Shown here: positions 25,307-34,679 of the stretch, piece after piece
Numbering within the stretch: the stretch's first letter is position 1
How the letters are laid out: every line of letters begins with the position of its first letter
The notes under the pieces: model-generated
Databases searched by the model: none
What the model was told of the DNA's origin: nothing
Seen by the model: the letters and a program-made list of their open reading frames with translations, nothing else
Origin: Qipengyuania_B sp965214525
GTDB taxonomy: Bacteria; Pseudomonadota; Alphaproteobacteria; Sphingomonadales; Sphingomonadaceae
Reading direction: 5' to 3'
DNA: 64,000 nt
Assembly: GCA_965214525.1 (NCBI GenBank)
Contig: OZ243959.1
Location: 1,116,001-1,180,000 of the forward strand
Translations under genes and position numbers: made by a program

Positions 25307-26494
25307 CTAGACGGGCGGCGGAGCAGGAGCAATCAGCTTCTCCACCGCATCGGCAAAATGGCGCACGTCGCCCATCAAGGCAAGATCGCGCGAGGCATCG
25401 CGCATGGCCAGCCAGCGTGCCTCGTCCGTGTTCAGCAAATCCATCGCGCTGGCGATGCCAGCAACATCTGGCACAGGAACGATAAGCCCGGTCTGCAAGT
25501 GCCGCACCAGCGTTTCGCGCGCGCCGACATTGCGCGAGACGATCACCGGCACGCCGAGCGCCGCCGCCTCGTTTACCACCAGCCCCCACTGCTCTTCCAC
25601 GCTGACAAGCATCAGGGCCAAAGCTCGTCGCATCACCTCGGCGGTTGCCTGCGCGTCCAGGAAGCCGGGCCATTCAACCCTTTCCGCGACATCCAATCGG
25701 GCCGCCATCCCCTTCAAATCGGCCAGCAGTGGTCCGTCCCCTGCCATCACCAGCCTGCGCGCATCACGTCCATGCCGACCGGCATAACGCGCATACGCTT
25801 CCAGCAGCACGAACAGGTTCTTCTTTGGCACGAACCGGCCGACATAGACAAATGGGCGTGTCCGCCATGCAAGGCACGTCTCACCCGCCAGCGAGCGAAG
25901 GCGCGCAACGCTTACCGTGTCGTAACCGGTCAGCACGGGCCGCCCCCCGAACCCCAAATCGCGCATGTAGCTGATTTGTCGCGGTCCGCCGACGATCGCC
26001 GCATCATAGCATGACAGCAATATGCGCTTGCCCGCTTCGCGCCACCAATCCCTGCGCGTGTCGTCGCGCTTGCTCTCGCTCATCAGGACGACCCGCTTGC
26101 CGGCAGCCCGCAGCCGCCATGATAAAGCGATCATGGCAGGATCGGAGTAGGGGACCCCAATCAACACCCAGTCGCAGTCTTTCACTGCCGGCCACAAGGC
26201 ACGCAGTTTGGCGGCCACCCCCTTATCCTCGACCCGCGCGCCGGGGAACAACGTGGTCTTGTCTGCGCCGCGAACCTTGCCCGATACGTGCCAGCGATAA
26301 GTATGCGAAGCCGAAGCGACCTCTACCGCCAGCACCTGCGCCCTGCCGGCCAAACGTTCCGCCACCGCCTCGATGCGGTCTATGTGATAAGGGGCGAACT
26401 GGCTGAACACGATGGCGATTGTCGGCAGACGAGGGGTCCTTACTCCATCGGGTCCCTTGCCCCTTGTCGCGGCAGGCCTTATCTGGTCGGCCAA
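25307..26494 (-). CDS. Glycosyltransferase, GT4-like (GT-B fold)
   Basis: A 395-residue GT-B glycosyltransferase. The N-terminal domain begins TIAIVFSQFAPYHIDRIEAV; the C-terminal donor domain has PFVYVGRFVPKKNLFVLLEAY, LVMAGDGPLLADL and the EX7E-like VSVEEQWGLVVNEAAALGVPV. It likely transfers a sugar in envelope polysaccharide or lipid synthesis; the acceptor is unknown. The only in-frame start before the conserved region is a TTG (26494); no ATG or GTG is available, so the N-terminus is uncertain. It is divergent from ettA, with 38 bases between the starts. Confidence 0.88.
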   Translation of the reverse strand: MADQIRPAATRGKGPDGVRTPRLPTIAIVFSQFAPYHIDRIEAVAERLAGRAQVLAVEVASASHTYRWHVSGKVRGADKTTLFPGARVEDKGVAAKLRALWPAVKDCDWVLIGVPYSDPAMIALSWRLRAAGKRVVLMSESKRDDTRRDWWREAGKRILLSCYDAAIVGGPRQISYMRDLGFGGRPVLTGYDTVSVARLRSLAGETCLAWRTRPFVYVGRFVPKKNLFVLLEAYARYAGRHGRDARRLVMAGDGPLLADLKGMAARLDVAERVEWPGFLDAQATAEVMRRALALMLVSVEEQWGLVVNEAAALGVPVIVSRNVGARETLVRHLQTGLIVPVPDVAGIASAMDLLNTDEARWLAMRDASRDLALMGDVRHFADAVEKLIAPAPPPV

Positions 26495-26532
26495 ATCTTC
26501 CCATCCTTATCGCACATACCAAGGACGACCCG

Positions 26533-28206
26533 ATGGCCGCGCAATACGCTTATGTCATGAAAAACATGACCAAGACTTTCCCGGGTGCCCAAAAGCCCGT
26601 GCTGTCCGACATCAGCCTGCAATTCTACCAGGGGGCGAAGATCGGCATCGTCGGACCCAACGGGGTCGGCAAATCCACGCTTGTGAAGATCATGGCGGGG
26701 ATCGACAAGGACTATACCGGCGAGGCTTGGGCGGGCGAGAACATCACGGTCGGCTACCTTGAGCAGGAGCCGGAACTCGATAGCTCCAAGACGGTGCTGG
26801 AGAACGTCAAGGACGGTGCGCGCCAGACTGCCGATCTGGTCGAGCGGTTCAATGCGGTATCGGCGCTGATGGCGGAACCGGACGCGGATTTCGATGCGCT
26901 GGGAACCGAGATGGCCGAACTGCAGGAGCAGATCGACGCGGTCGACGGCTGGACGCTCGACAACCAGCTCGAGATCGCGATGGAGGCCCTGCGTTGTCCG
27001 CCCGGCGACTGGCCGGTGACAGACCTGTCGGGCGGAGAGAAACGTCGTGTCGCCCTCACCCGCCTGCTGATCCAGAAGCCCGGCATCCTGCTGCTGGACG
27101 AGCCGACCAACCACCTCGATGCAGAATCGGTCGAATGGCTGGAAAACCATCTGAAGGAATATGCCGGCGCCGTCCTGATGATCACCCACGACCGCTACTT
27201 CCTCGACAACGTGGTCGAGTGGATCCTCGAGTTGGATCGCGGCAAGTACTTCCCCTACGAGGGCAATTATTCGACCTATCTCGAGAAGAAGGCCAAGCGG
27301 CTGGAACAGGAAGACCGCGAGGAATCCGGTCGATCCAAGGCGATCAAGGGCGAACTGGAATGGATCAGGCAGACCCCGGCCGCGCGACAGACCAAATCAA
27401 AGGCTCGTATCCGCAAGTTCGAGCAATTGCAGGAGGCGCAGGGCGAACGCAAACCCGGGAAAGCGCAAATCGTCATCCAGGTGCCCGAGCGGCTGGGCGG
27501 CAAGGTCATCGAAGCCAAGAACCTCTCCAAGGCCTATGGCGACAAGCTGTTGTTCGAGGAGCTGAACTTCACCCTGCCCCCGGGCGGTATCGTCGGCATC
27601 ATCGGGCCCAACGGCGCAGGCAAGTCCACCCTGTTCAAGATCATTACCGGCAAGGAAGAACCCGATAGCGGCGCGATCGAGGTTGGCTCGACCGTGCGGA
27701 TGGGCTTTGTCGATCAAAGCCGCGATCATCTGGATGCCAAGCACAACGTTTGGGAGGAGATTTCCGACGGGCACGATTACATGAAGGTCAACGGCCACGA
27801 CATGAGCACGCGTGCCTATGTCGGCGCGTTCAATTTCAAGGGTGCCGACCAACAGAAGAACGTCGGCAAACTGTCGGGCGGAGAGCGCAACCGGGTGCAT
27901 ATGGCCAAGATGCTGAAAGAAGGAGGCAACGTGCTGCTGCTGGACGAGCCGACCAACGATCTCGACGTGGAAACGCTGGGTGCGCTGGAAGAAGCCATCG
28001 AGAACTTCGCGGGTTGCGCGGTGGTGATCTCGCACGACCGCTTCTTCCTCGACCGCCTGGCAACGCACATCCTGGCCTTCGAGGGCGATAGTCACGTCGA
28101 ATGGTTCGAAGGCAATTTCGAGGCTTACGAGGAAGACAAGCGCCGGCGGCTAGGCGATGCCGCGGACAGGCCGACGCGGTTGGCGTATAAGAAACTGAGC
28201 CGGTGA
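26533..28206 (+). CDS. ettA: Energy-dependent translational throttle protein EttA (ABC-F)
   Basis: A 557-residue ABC-F ATPase that binds the ribosomal E site and gates entry into the elongation cycle according to ATP/ADP level. It begins AAQYAYVMKNMTKTFPG, typical of EttA. It has Walker A GPNGVGKSTL and GPNGAGKSTL, signatures SGGEKRRVALTRLL and SGGERNRVHMAKML, and a charged linker of about 80 residues (KKAKRLEQEDREESGRSKAI...TKSKARIRKFEQL) that is the P-site tRNA interaction motif. The inner ATG was chosen because upstream codons (open to 26419) do not resemble the family. No terminator was found in the 217 bases downstream, which hold no assignable gene. Confidence 0.96.
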   Translation: MAAQYAYVMKNMTKTFPGAQKPVLSDISLQFYQGAKIGIVGPNGVGKSTLVKIMAGIDKDYTGEAWAGENITVGYLEQEPELDSSKTVLENVKDGARQTADLVERFNAVSALMAEPDADFDALGTEMAELQEQIDAVDGWTLDNQLEIAMEALRCPPGDWPVTDLSGGEKRRVALTRLLIQKPGILLLDEPTNHLDAESVEWLENHLKEYAGAVLMITHDRYFLDNVVEWILELDRGKYFPYEGNYSTYLEKKAKRLEQEDREESGRSKAIKGELEWIRQTPAARQTKSKARIRKFEQLQEAQGERKPGKAQIVIQVPERLGGKVIEAKNLSKAYGDKLLFEELNFTLPPGGIVGIIGPNGAGKSTLFKIITGKEEPDSGAIEVGSTVRMGFVDQSRDHLDAKHNVWEEISDGHDYMKVNGHDMSTRAYVGAFNFKGADQQKNVGKLSGGERNRVHMAKMLKEGGNVLLLDEPTNDLDVETLGALEEAIENFAGCAVVISHDRFFLDRLATHILAFEGDSHVEWFEGNFEAYEEDKRRRLGDAADRPTRLAYKKLSR

Positions 28207-28423
28207 GTTTGTTTGCGCCAACGGCACGACTAATTTGGCTTTTGATGCCCGGCCCCCCGCCGAGCTTCCGGACAAGCTTTGACGCGTGCCTTTGCTTTGA
28301 ACCGGGCCATGATGCAGATACATAGGCGAGCCGCAACGGGCCCGGCGGTAGTGGACACACGCATTCGCACGCACGCCGGCACGAGGCAAGAAACGTAAGC
28401 CGTCTTCGCTCGTTGCCCCAGCC

Positions 28424-28915
28424 ATGAAACTTTACGCCTGGCCAGCCGCGATGTTCGTGTTGATCTCCATCATCGGCATCGGTGCGCGGGCGGCGATCGG
28501 TAACGTGTACGGCGCGGCGGAAGCGGTCGATCTCTTGCAAGCGCTGTCGCGCGCCGGACTATATCTGGGTGCGGCAGTCGCCACCGCTTCTGCCACAACA
28601 CTGGCATTGATGCTGACGCTGATCGGCACCATCCGCCGGGCCGACACCGATTTCGATACCAGCAGCTACCACCGCGTGACGGTCATTGCCGGTCTGTCGA
28701 CGGTTACGCTGGTGATGAGCCTTTTGCTGCTACTCGCCTTCGTTCTGCCGGTCGGGCATTTCGAGGCGCTGCCGGTCGGCTGGTACGAAACGCTTTACAA
28801 CGTGATGTTTAGCCTGTGCGTGGGAATGGTCGCCCTGCTTGCGGCAACCGTGGTCGTTACCTTCATGACGGTGCGTTCGGTCATCGCCAAGATTACCCCC
28901 GGAAGGGAAGTCTAA
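28424..28915 (+). CDS. Hypothetical four-helix membrane protein
   Basis: A 163-residue integral membrane protein that I do not recognise. Four hydrophobic segments lie at about 5-25, 47-70, 88-110 and 124-148. The loops are short, and a charged stretch (RRADTDFDTSSYHRV) lies between the second and third. A short basic tail (KITPGREV) follows the last helix. Its stop overlaps the convergent HAD gene by 4 bases. No operon partner on the same strand. Confidence 0.7.
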   Translation: MKLYAWPAAMFVLISIIGIGARAAIGNVYGAAEAVDLLQALSRAGLYLGAAVATASATTLALMLTLIGTIRRADTDFDTSSYHRVTVIAGLSTVTLVMSLLLLLAFVLPVGHFEALPVGWYETLYNVMFSLCVGMVALLAATVVVTFMTVRSVIAKITPGREV

Positions 28916-29766
28916 CGCGAGCCCGTCGCTTGAGCGAACTTGCGCATCGCAGCCCGTGATGCAGCGCTTCGCACGGCGTGGCACAAGGTTTCGAGCAACT
29001 CGCTGCCATCCGAATAGTCCGGCGAAGCGACGTTATCCACCCGTTCGTCCTTCGTTTGCTGGTCGACATGTTGAAAGCTCGCGGACCTGTCGATCGCGAT
29101 CGCCAGACCACCGTGATTGGTAACGAACCCGAAGCTGTCGAGATCGGATGCACCATCACCGACATAGATCAGCTGATCGAACGGTACGTGCATGTCCTCT
29201 TCCAGGAAATCCGGGTCGTCGGTTTTTGGCTCGTTCGCACTATCGAGATCGAGCCCCTTTGCGTATGCCTCGATATACAAAGCCTTTTCCGGATGGCCGA
29301 TAATCCGCTTCATGCCGCGGGCGATGCCATCTTCGCCAAAATGGAAAGAGCCGGCCCATGTCTTGTCGAACCATGTGTCGATCATCGTGTCTTCGATCAT
29401 TTCCGAGAAGCCGGACGACAGGACAATCAGTTCCACCTCCGCCTCGTCCAGGATTTCGCTCACAGCCGCGTTCAGCTTGTCGCGCAATTGTCCGACCCCA
29501 TCGTAAAGCTGCAGGTGCCTTGCCGCCCTGGTGAAAAAAGCGCGGGTCAACGGCGTGCCGCGTTCTTCGCCGCAATCGATGCAGGCTTGCCCGCGCTTCA
29601 ATATGCCGTCCCAATTGTCGCCCAGCGGTTGTTCGTATCGATCTTCCCATTCCTGCCGGCTGATGCCCCATTCCGCGCATAGGCCGTCGATCGTATCGCT
29701 GGCGAGCGTGCGGTCGAAATCGAAGATGCAGGCAATGCGCGGGATGTAGGGGTGGGTGGCTGGCAT
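28912..29766 (-). CDS. HAD-superfamily phosphatase (SerB/PHOSPHO1-like)
   Basis: A 284-residue haloacid-dehalogenase phosphatase. Motif I is IFDFDRTLASDT with nucleophile Asp, motif II is LIVLSSGFSEM, the Lys is in GHPEKALYIEAYAKG, and motif III/IV is YVGDGASDLDSFGF. An alpha-helical cap is inserted after motif I, with a Cys in ACIDCGEERG. It is related to phosphoserine phosphatase and PHOSPHO1-like enzymes; the substrate is unknown. The ATG start begins MPATHPYIPR. Confidence 0.87.
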   Translation of the reverse strand: MPATHPYIPRIACIFDFDRTLASDTIDGLCAEWGISRQEWEDRYEQPLGDNWDGILKRGQACIDCGEERGTPLTRAFFTRAARHLQLYDGVGQLRDKLNAAVSEILDEAEVELIVLSSGFSEMIEDTMIDTWFDKTWAGSFHFGEDGIARGMKRIIGHPEKALYIEAYAKGLDLDSANEPKTDDPDFLEEDMHVPFDQLIYVGDGASDLDSFGFVTNHGGLAIAIDRSASFQHVDQQTKDERVDNVASPDYSDGSELLETLCHAVRSAASRAAMRKFAQATGSR

Positions 29767-29822
29767 AATTTGTTCTTCTTTCGATTGCGATGATGATAGG
29801 TTTTGGGCGTATGATATCTCCC

Positions 29823-30395
29823 TTACGGGGTCAGCCAGTTGCCGGTCCCATCCTTTCGAATGAGCGCGCGGCGATGTCCGTCATGCGCCAGCTTGTACCA
29901 GTCGATCTCTTCCATGCTCATGATTAAGATAGCGAAATTGCCGCGCACCACGGCAACCTGTGCGTCCGTCGGCTTGCGCCCCTCGATTGCGGCTGGCAAA
30001 CCTGACGCGGGTGCATCGACAATTTCGCCGGGCGGGCGTCCGAGATAACATCGGCGAGCGTAATTGTCCGAGGCGTTCCACGCGGCATCGGCCTGCGCGG
30101 TATCGCGCTCTATGCAGGCCAAGCCGCGCACCCGGATCTGCAACCGGTCTTCCCGGTCGAAGAACACCACCCCGGCCGAAGCGTGTTGCTCCAGAACCGC
30201 CGTCTTGGGTGCCCGTGCATCTGTATGAAAGCGCAAGGTCCAGTCTTCGGGGCAAAACGCCCGCAGCACCATGACACGCGCATCGCCATTGGCGGTCGCA
30301 ACCACGGGGGTATGCATCGGCGTACGGCTGTTGCGGGCGGCATGGGCAAGCTTGTCGCAAACGTCGCGGCGGACATCGACCAGGGTTTCAATCAT
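29823..30395 (-). CDS. Pyridoxamine 5'-phosphate oxidase-like flavoprotein
   Basis: A 190-residue split-barrel flavoprotein. The pattern PVVATANGDARVMVLRAF, TLRFHTDARAPKTAVLEQ and GVVFFDREDRLQIRVRGLA matches the FMN-binding core of PNPOx-like proteins, and the C-terminal part (MEEIDWYKLAHDGHRRALI) is typical of the alphaproteobacterial Alr4036/PNPOx group. The full PdxH C-terminal signature is not evident, so it is probably not the pathway enzyme. The 191 bases upstream, before the RcnB-like gene, are a divergent promoter region. Confidence 0.85.
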   Translation of the reverse strand: MIETLVDVRRDVCDKLAHAARNSRTPMHTPVVATANGDARVMVLRAFCPEDWTLRFHTDARAPKTAVLEQHASAGVVFFDREDRLQIRVRGLACIERDTAQADAAWNASDNYARRCYLGRPPGEIVDAPASGLPAAIEGRKPTDAQVAVVRGNFAILIMSMEEIDWYKLAHDGHRRALIRKDGTGNWLTP

Positions 30396-30586
30396 GCGGT
30401 ATAGAACGCCTCGCGCCCCAAACCGGTCCTTAGCTCATGTTCATACTCAGGGCGCGTTGTATGAACAACGAGGCTGACACGCGGTTCAGGAACACGTCAG
30501 TCATCATCTCGTAGGAAAGCGGTATCGTTTGATAACGGACAACAGGCCGGTTTGGTGGACGCCGCTGTAGCTTGAGGAGAGATGCG

Positions 30587-31600
30587 ATGCCTGTCACTCG
30601 ATTGTTACGTGGAACCGCGTTCGGTGCCATTGCGACTGCGTTGGCGGTCACGTCCCTGCCTTCCTCTACGGCGGCAGCGCAGGCCAATCGGGACCGGTAC
30701 GAACGGGTCATACCCGAACGGGTGATCGAGCGTCAGGTGCAACGCCAGACTCGGTCCGACGATGGCGCAAGCGCGCGTCAGGCCGCACAGGAACAACGCA
30801 CGCAGGCGCGGCAGCAAGCAGCGCGGCAACGGCAGGAGCAGGCACGCTCGGCGCAGCGCGAGCGGATCCAGCAGCGCAGCGACGCTCGCGCCGAGGCGCA
30901 ACAATCGGACATTCGCGCTGCCGGAGATGTCGGAGTGGAGCGGCAACGTGCCCAGATCGAACGCCGGGTACAGGAACGCGCAGCCCGCCAGGTGACAGGG
31001 CGCGATCGGCAACAAGGTTCCACCACAAGCGACCGCAACCGCTCTTACGCCGATGCGGACCGCAACCGTACCTACCGCGATGCGCGCCCTGACGCGGGCA
31101 ACAGCGGGGTCGAGCGCCAGAGCGACGCGATCGACCGGCAATTGCGAGCGCGCGGCATCGATCGCGACACCGGCGAAGGCGAGCAGCGCTGGCGCGACCG
31201 GGACGACCGCTATCGCGATGGTTGGTACCGCGATGATCGGTACCGTGACGGTCGGTACTATGACGGCCGGTACCGTGACGGCCACCGCCATTGGGATCGT
31301 CGTGCTTGGCGCAGCAACGACCGCTACAACTGGTATCGCCACCGCGCCAGCAATCGCGGCCTCTATCGCCTGGGTCGTTATTACGCGCCCCATCGCGGCT
31401 ATCGCTACAACCGGATCAATATCGGTTTCAGTATCGGCCGGCCGTTCTATGGCAATCGCTACTGGATCAGCGATCCGTGGCGCTATCGTTTGCCCGAAGT
31501 GTACGGCCCGTATCGCTGGGTCCGGTATTACGACGATGTACTGCTTGTCGACGTTTATAGCGGGGAAGTAGTCGACGTGATCTACGATTTCTTCTGGTAA
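30587..31600 (+). CDS. RcnB family exported protein with Arg/Gln-rich region
   Basis: A 337-residue exported protein. A signal peptide ends near SSTAAAQA. Residues about 40-200 are extremely rich in Arg and Gln with no predicted fold. Then come short RYRDG-type repeats (about 210-240), an Arg/Tyr-rich segment, and a C-terminal RcnB domain ending YGPYRWVRYYDDVLLVDVYS and then VVDVIYDFFW. RcnB in E. coli is a periplasmic protein tied to nickel/cobalt efflux; the role in sphingomonads is unknown. I use the ATG with AGGAG seven bases upstream, not the in-frame TTG at 30572. Its reverse strand is also open but is judged a shadow. Confidence 0.83.
   Translation: MPVTRLLRGTAFGAIATALAVTSLPSSTAAAQANRDRYERVIPERVIERQVQRQTRSDDGASARQAAQEQRTQARQQAARQRQEQARSAQRERIQQRSDARAEAQQSDIRAAGDVGVERQRAQIERRVQERAARQVTGRDRQQGSTTSDRNRSYADADRNRTYRDARPDAGNSGVERQSDAIDRQLRARGIDRDTGEGEQRWRDRDDRYRDGWYRDDRYRDGRYYDGRYRDGHRHWDRRAWRSNDRYNWYRHRASNRGLYRLGRYYAPHRGYRYNRINIGFSIGRPFYGNRYWISDPWRYRLPEVYGPYRWVRYYDDVLLVDVYSGEVVDVIYDFFW
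31201..31282 (+). repeat. Short degenerate tandem repeat inside the RcnB-like gene
   Basis: About five to six copies of a 12-15-base unit of the form CGGTACCGTGACGG or CGGTACTATGACGG encode RYRDG/RYYDG/WYRDD peptides. Copies differ at one to four bases. The pattern looks like in-frame expansion by slippage. Confidence 0.75.
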
Positions 31601-31622
31601 GGCAGCCTTGCCCGGTTCGCGG

Positions 31623-32171
31623 TCAATAGCGGGCCGGGCGGTTGCCATACCACATGCGCGACAGGCCCGGTTGCCGGTCTAGCAGGCTGTGCTTGAGCGC
31701 CCCGCCAACATGCAAGACCAGCAAACCGATCATCAAGAACGCAGCGTATTCGTGCACTTCATGAAACAGTCCGGCGGTATCTTCGCTTTGGGCGATGGGC
31801 AGCGCAGGAATGTCGAACAGGCCAAACCAACTGACAGGATCGCCCCGCCCGGCCGATACCATGATCCAGCCGGCCAGCGGCACGACGAAGATCAACACGT
31901 AGAAAAGCACATGCGTCGTGCGGGCCAGCGCCTTCTCCCAACGCGCCATCCGGTCCGACAGGGGCGGCCACTTATGCGTAAGGCGCCATAATAGCCGCAT
32001 AACGGACAGTGCGATCACCGTGATACCTGCCGCCTTGTGGCTTTCCATCAAGACCGCGGGCACCTCTTCCGGCGTGAACAGCATCACGCCGACGTTCCAC
32101 AGGATCAACGCCGCGATCAGCCAGTGCAGTGTGATCGCGACATTCGTGTAGGTCCGGCGGCGGTGTTGCAT
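31623..32171 (-). CDS. Cytochrome b561-type membrane protein
   Basis: A 182-residue di-heme cytochrome b of the bacterial b561 (CybB) type with four TM helices. Conserved histidines are in TYTNVAITLHWLIA (helix 1), LMESHKAAGITV (helix 2), LFHEVHEYAAF and LVLHVGGALKH (helices 3-4). It would move electrons between quinol and periplasmic or oxygen-reactive acceptors. I use the ATG of MQHRRRTY because GGGAGG lies upstream; a TTG 11 codons earlier is less likely. Confidence 0.9.
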   Translation of the reverse strand: MQHRRRTYTNVAITLHWLIAALILWNVGVMLFTPEEVPAVLMESHKAAGITVIALSVMRLLWRLTHKWPPLSDRMARWEKALARTTHVLFYVLIFVVPLAGWIMVSAGRGDPVSWFGLFDIPALPIAQSEDTAGLFHEVHEYAAFLMIGLLVLHVGGALKHSLLDRQPGLSRMWYGNRPARY

Positions 32172-32269
32172 GTCTTTGTCCCTCCCGATCCCTGCCGCAT
32201 ACAAGCGACGAACAGGCGCGACAACTGTCGATGGCTTGCGAGGCGCGCGGCACGCGTTATCACTTTGCC

Positions 32270-32938
32270 ATGATCGACACAGACCCGATTCCCGATCGCG
32301 AAGCCCTCAAGCGCATCGGTGCCAGCGTCCGCCAACGTCTGGCGTCCAACCCCGAAATCTATGCCTTCCCGACCGACCGGGCGGAGATATTTGCGCTTGC
32401 CGACTTTCTAAGTCCGGGTGAGTGCCGACGCCTGATCGCCAGCGTCGATCAGGTCGCGCAGCCCAGCGAATTGTTTGAAACGGAACATTCGATTGGGTTC
32501 CGCACATCCTATTCCGGCAACTTCGATCCTGCCGACCCGTTCGTGCGCGGCATCTCGCGGCGGATCGACGATCTGCTGGGCATCGCTTTCATCTGCGGCG
32601 AGACCATCCAGGGCCAACGCTATCTGCCGGGGCAGGAGTTCAAACCGCACAACGACTGGTTCTATACGAACGAACCGTATTGGCAGAACGAGCGCAAGCA
32701 GGGCGGCCAACGCAGTTGGACGGCGATGGCGTTTCTCAACGAAGTGGAGGAAGGCGGCGAGACCGCATTCACCGAACTGGGTTTTTCGGTCACACCCAAA
32801 GCCGGCGCGCTGCTGCTCTGGAACAACGCCTTGCCCGACGGTAAGCCGAACGAGGACACGGTCCACGCCGGAACGCCGGTCGTCAAGGGTGTGAAATACG
32901 TGCTGACCCGGTGGTATCGCACCCGCAAATGGGGCTGA
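32270..32938 (+). CDS. 2-oxoglutarate/Fe(II)-dependent prolyl 4-hydroxylase-like oxygenase
   Basis: A 222-residue oxygenase of the prolyl 4-hydroxylase alpha-subunit type. The Fe(II) ligands are the HxD in QEFKPHNDWFY and a distal His in EDTVHAGTPV; the 2-oxoglutarate-binding Lys follows in VKGVKYVLTRWYRTR. FLNEVEEGGETAF is a family signature. The N-terminal part contains FALADFLSPGECRRLI. The start is the ATG of MIDTDPIPD; the longer frame overlaps the divergent b561 leader. The target protein is unknown. It converges on lysK with three bases between the stops. Confidence 0.92.
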   Translation: MIDTDPIPDREALKRIGASVRQRLASNPEIYAFPTDRAEIFALADFLSPGECRRLIASVDQVAQPSELFETEHSIGFRTSYSGNFDPADPFVRGISRRIDDLLGIAFICGETIQGQRYLPGQEFKPHNDWFYTNEPYWQNERKQGGQRSWTAMAFLNEVEEGGETAFTELGFSVTPKAGALLLWNNALPDGKPNEDTVHAGTPVVKGVKYVLTRWYRTRKWG

Positions 32939-32941
32939 GGC

Positions 32942-34573
32942 TCAGGCGCGCGCCAACGCCTCGGCGATCAGTTTGCGCGTATCGGAAATACCGTAGAGCG
33001 CGATGAACGACCCCATGCGCGGCCCCTGCTCGCTGCCGAGCAGGGTCTGGTAAAGCGCGCGGAACCAATCGCGTAAGTTATGGAACGCGAACTCCTCCCG
33101 CTTCCCGATCTCGTAAACCTGGGTCTGCAGATCTTCAGACGTGGCATCCGGATCGGCGTCGGCCAGCATTTCGTCCAGCATTCGCAGCGCCGCCGCCTCG
33201 TTCGACTCCGGCGCGCGCTTGTGCAAAGTCGGCGCGACAAAATCGCGGTTGTAGGCGAGCGCCTTGCCAACCAGCGTGTCGAGGTCGGAATGCGCCGCAG
33301 GATCGGCATCGGGCACATAGTTCTTCAAATAAGACCAGACCTGCTCCCGATCCGCCTCCGCCCCGAGCACACCGACCAGGTTCAACAGCAATGAGTACGT
33401 CACCGGTAAGCTGTCGCCGGCCCCGGGCGCCTCCGCTCCTTCCCAACCGCCATTCGCCCGTAGCAGGTGCCACACCGGATTGCCGAGCTGCTTGTCCAGA
33501 TCCTGCTCCGCCAGCCGTTCGCGGAACTGCCAGTAATCGTCGACCGCACGTGGGATCACGCTCGCATGAAGCTGCTTGGCGGATTTCGGATTGGGAAAGA
33601 TGTAAAAGCCCAAGCTGTCCTGCGACCCGTAGGTGAGCCATTCCTCGATCGTCAGGCCGTTGCCCTTGGACTTGGAAATCTTCTCGCCCCGCTCGTCCAG
33701 GAACAGTTCGTAGATCAGCCCTTCAGGCTTGCGTCCCCCCAGTATCGAAACGATCTTGCCCGATTGCACGCCGCTATCGGTCAGATCCTTGCCGTACATC
33801 TCGTAATCGACGCCCAATGCCAACCAGCGCATTGCCCAGTCGACCTTCCACTGACATTTCGCCTGCCCGCCCAGCGCCGATTGCTCGACATTCGAGCCAT
33901 CCTCGTCGGTGAAGCGGATCGTCCCGGCTTGCGCGTCCACGACCTGCACCGGCACTTGCAGCACCCTGCCGCTTGCGGGAGAAATCGGCAGGATGGGCGA
34001 ATATGTCTGCCGCCGTTCCTCGCGCAAGGTCGGCAGCATGATGTCGAGGATCGCCTGGTTGTGGCGCAACACTTCGCGCAGCGCATCGTCGAACGCGCCG
34101 CTCTCGTACCGTTCGCTGGACGACACGAACTCGTAGTCGAAGCCGAACCGGTCGAGAAACCTGCGTAACTGCATGTTGTTGTGCGCGGCGAAACTGGCAT
34201 GCCCTGCATCGAACGGATCGGGAATGCGCGACAGCGGCTTGCCCATATGTTCGGCCAGCATGGCCGCGTTCGGCACGTTGTCGGGAACCTTGCGCAGGCC
34301 ATCCAGATCGTCGCTGAAGGCCACCAGTCGCGTTGCGCCATCTTCGGGGCGTGCGCCGATAAGCGCTTCGAATGCGCGCCGCACGAAGGTCGTGCGCAGC
34401 ACTTCCTGGAACGTGCCGATATGCGGCAAGCCACTGGGACCGTAGCCGGTTTCGAACAGCACCGGCGAACCATCCGGTCGCTTGCCGTCAGGATAGCGTT
34501 TCAACAGGCGTTGCGCCTCCTGGAACGGCCAGGCCTTGGATTTGTGGGCGGCATCGATCAACGCAATGTTCAT
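32942..34573 (-). CDS. lysK: Lysyl-tRNA synthetase, class I
   Basis: A 543-residue class I LysRS, the archaeal-type enzyme that replaces class II LysRS in many alphaproteobacteria. It has a HIGH-type motif in GYGPSGLPHIGTFQE and a KMSKS motif in EKISKSKGNGL. The catalytic insertion and C-terminal helical anticodon-binding domain have normal length. It attaches lysine to tRNA-Lys. The ATG start (MNIALIDAAHKSKAWPF) fits family N-termini. No class II gene is seen here. Confidence 0.96.
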   Translation of the reverse strand: MNIALIDAAHKSKAWPFQEAQRLLKRYPDGKRPDGSPVLFETGYGPSGLPHIGTFQEVLRTTFVRRAFEALIGARPEDGATRLVAFSDDLDGLRKVPDNVPNAAMLAEHMGKPLSRIPDPFDAGHASFAAHNNMQLRRFLDRFGFDYEFVSSSERYESGAFDDALREVLRHNQAILDIMLPTLREERRQTYSPILPISPASGRVLQVPVQVVDAQAGTIRFTDEDGSNVEQSALGGQAKCQWKVDWAMRWLALGVDYEMYGKDLTDSGVQSGKIVSILGGRKPEGLIYELFLDERGEKISKSKGNGLTIEEWLTYGSQDSLGFYIFPNPKSAKQLHASVIPRAVDDYWQFRERLAEQDLDKQLGNPVWHLLRANGGWEGAEAPGAGDSLPVTYSLLLNLVGVLGAEADREQVWSYLKNYVPDADPAAHSDLDTLVGKALAYNRDFVAPTLHKRAPESNEAAALRMLDEMLADADPDATSEDLQTQVYEIGKREEFAFHNLRDWFRALYQTLLGSEQGPRMGSFIALYGISDTRKLIAEALARA

Positions 34574-34679
34574 TCCCGCGGTCTTGCCCAGCGCGCCGCA
34601 TGTTGCAAGCGCGAAGACCCTTTCCCGCGGCGCGCATCCCCGCTACGATCTCTAGGTATCAATTGCGGGAAGAACTTAC

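Noticed and set aside
26419..26532. Longer N-terminus for ettA, or a frameshift joining it to the divergent glycosyltransferase leader
   Set aside because: The upstream residues do not match EttA, and the inner ATG gives the standard N-terminus; the two genes are simply divergent.
30605..31648. Minus-strand open frame of 347 codons opposite the RcnB-like gene
   Set aside because: Composition (Ala, Ile, Val runs) mirrors Arg/Gln/Asp codons on the other strand; it has no start context, and the RcnB C-terminal domain supports the plus strand.
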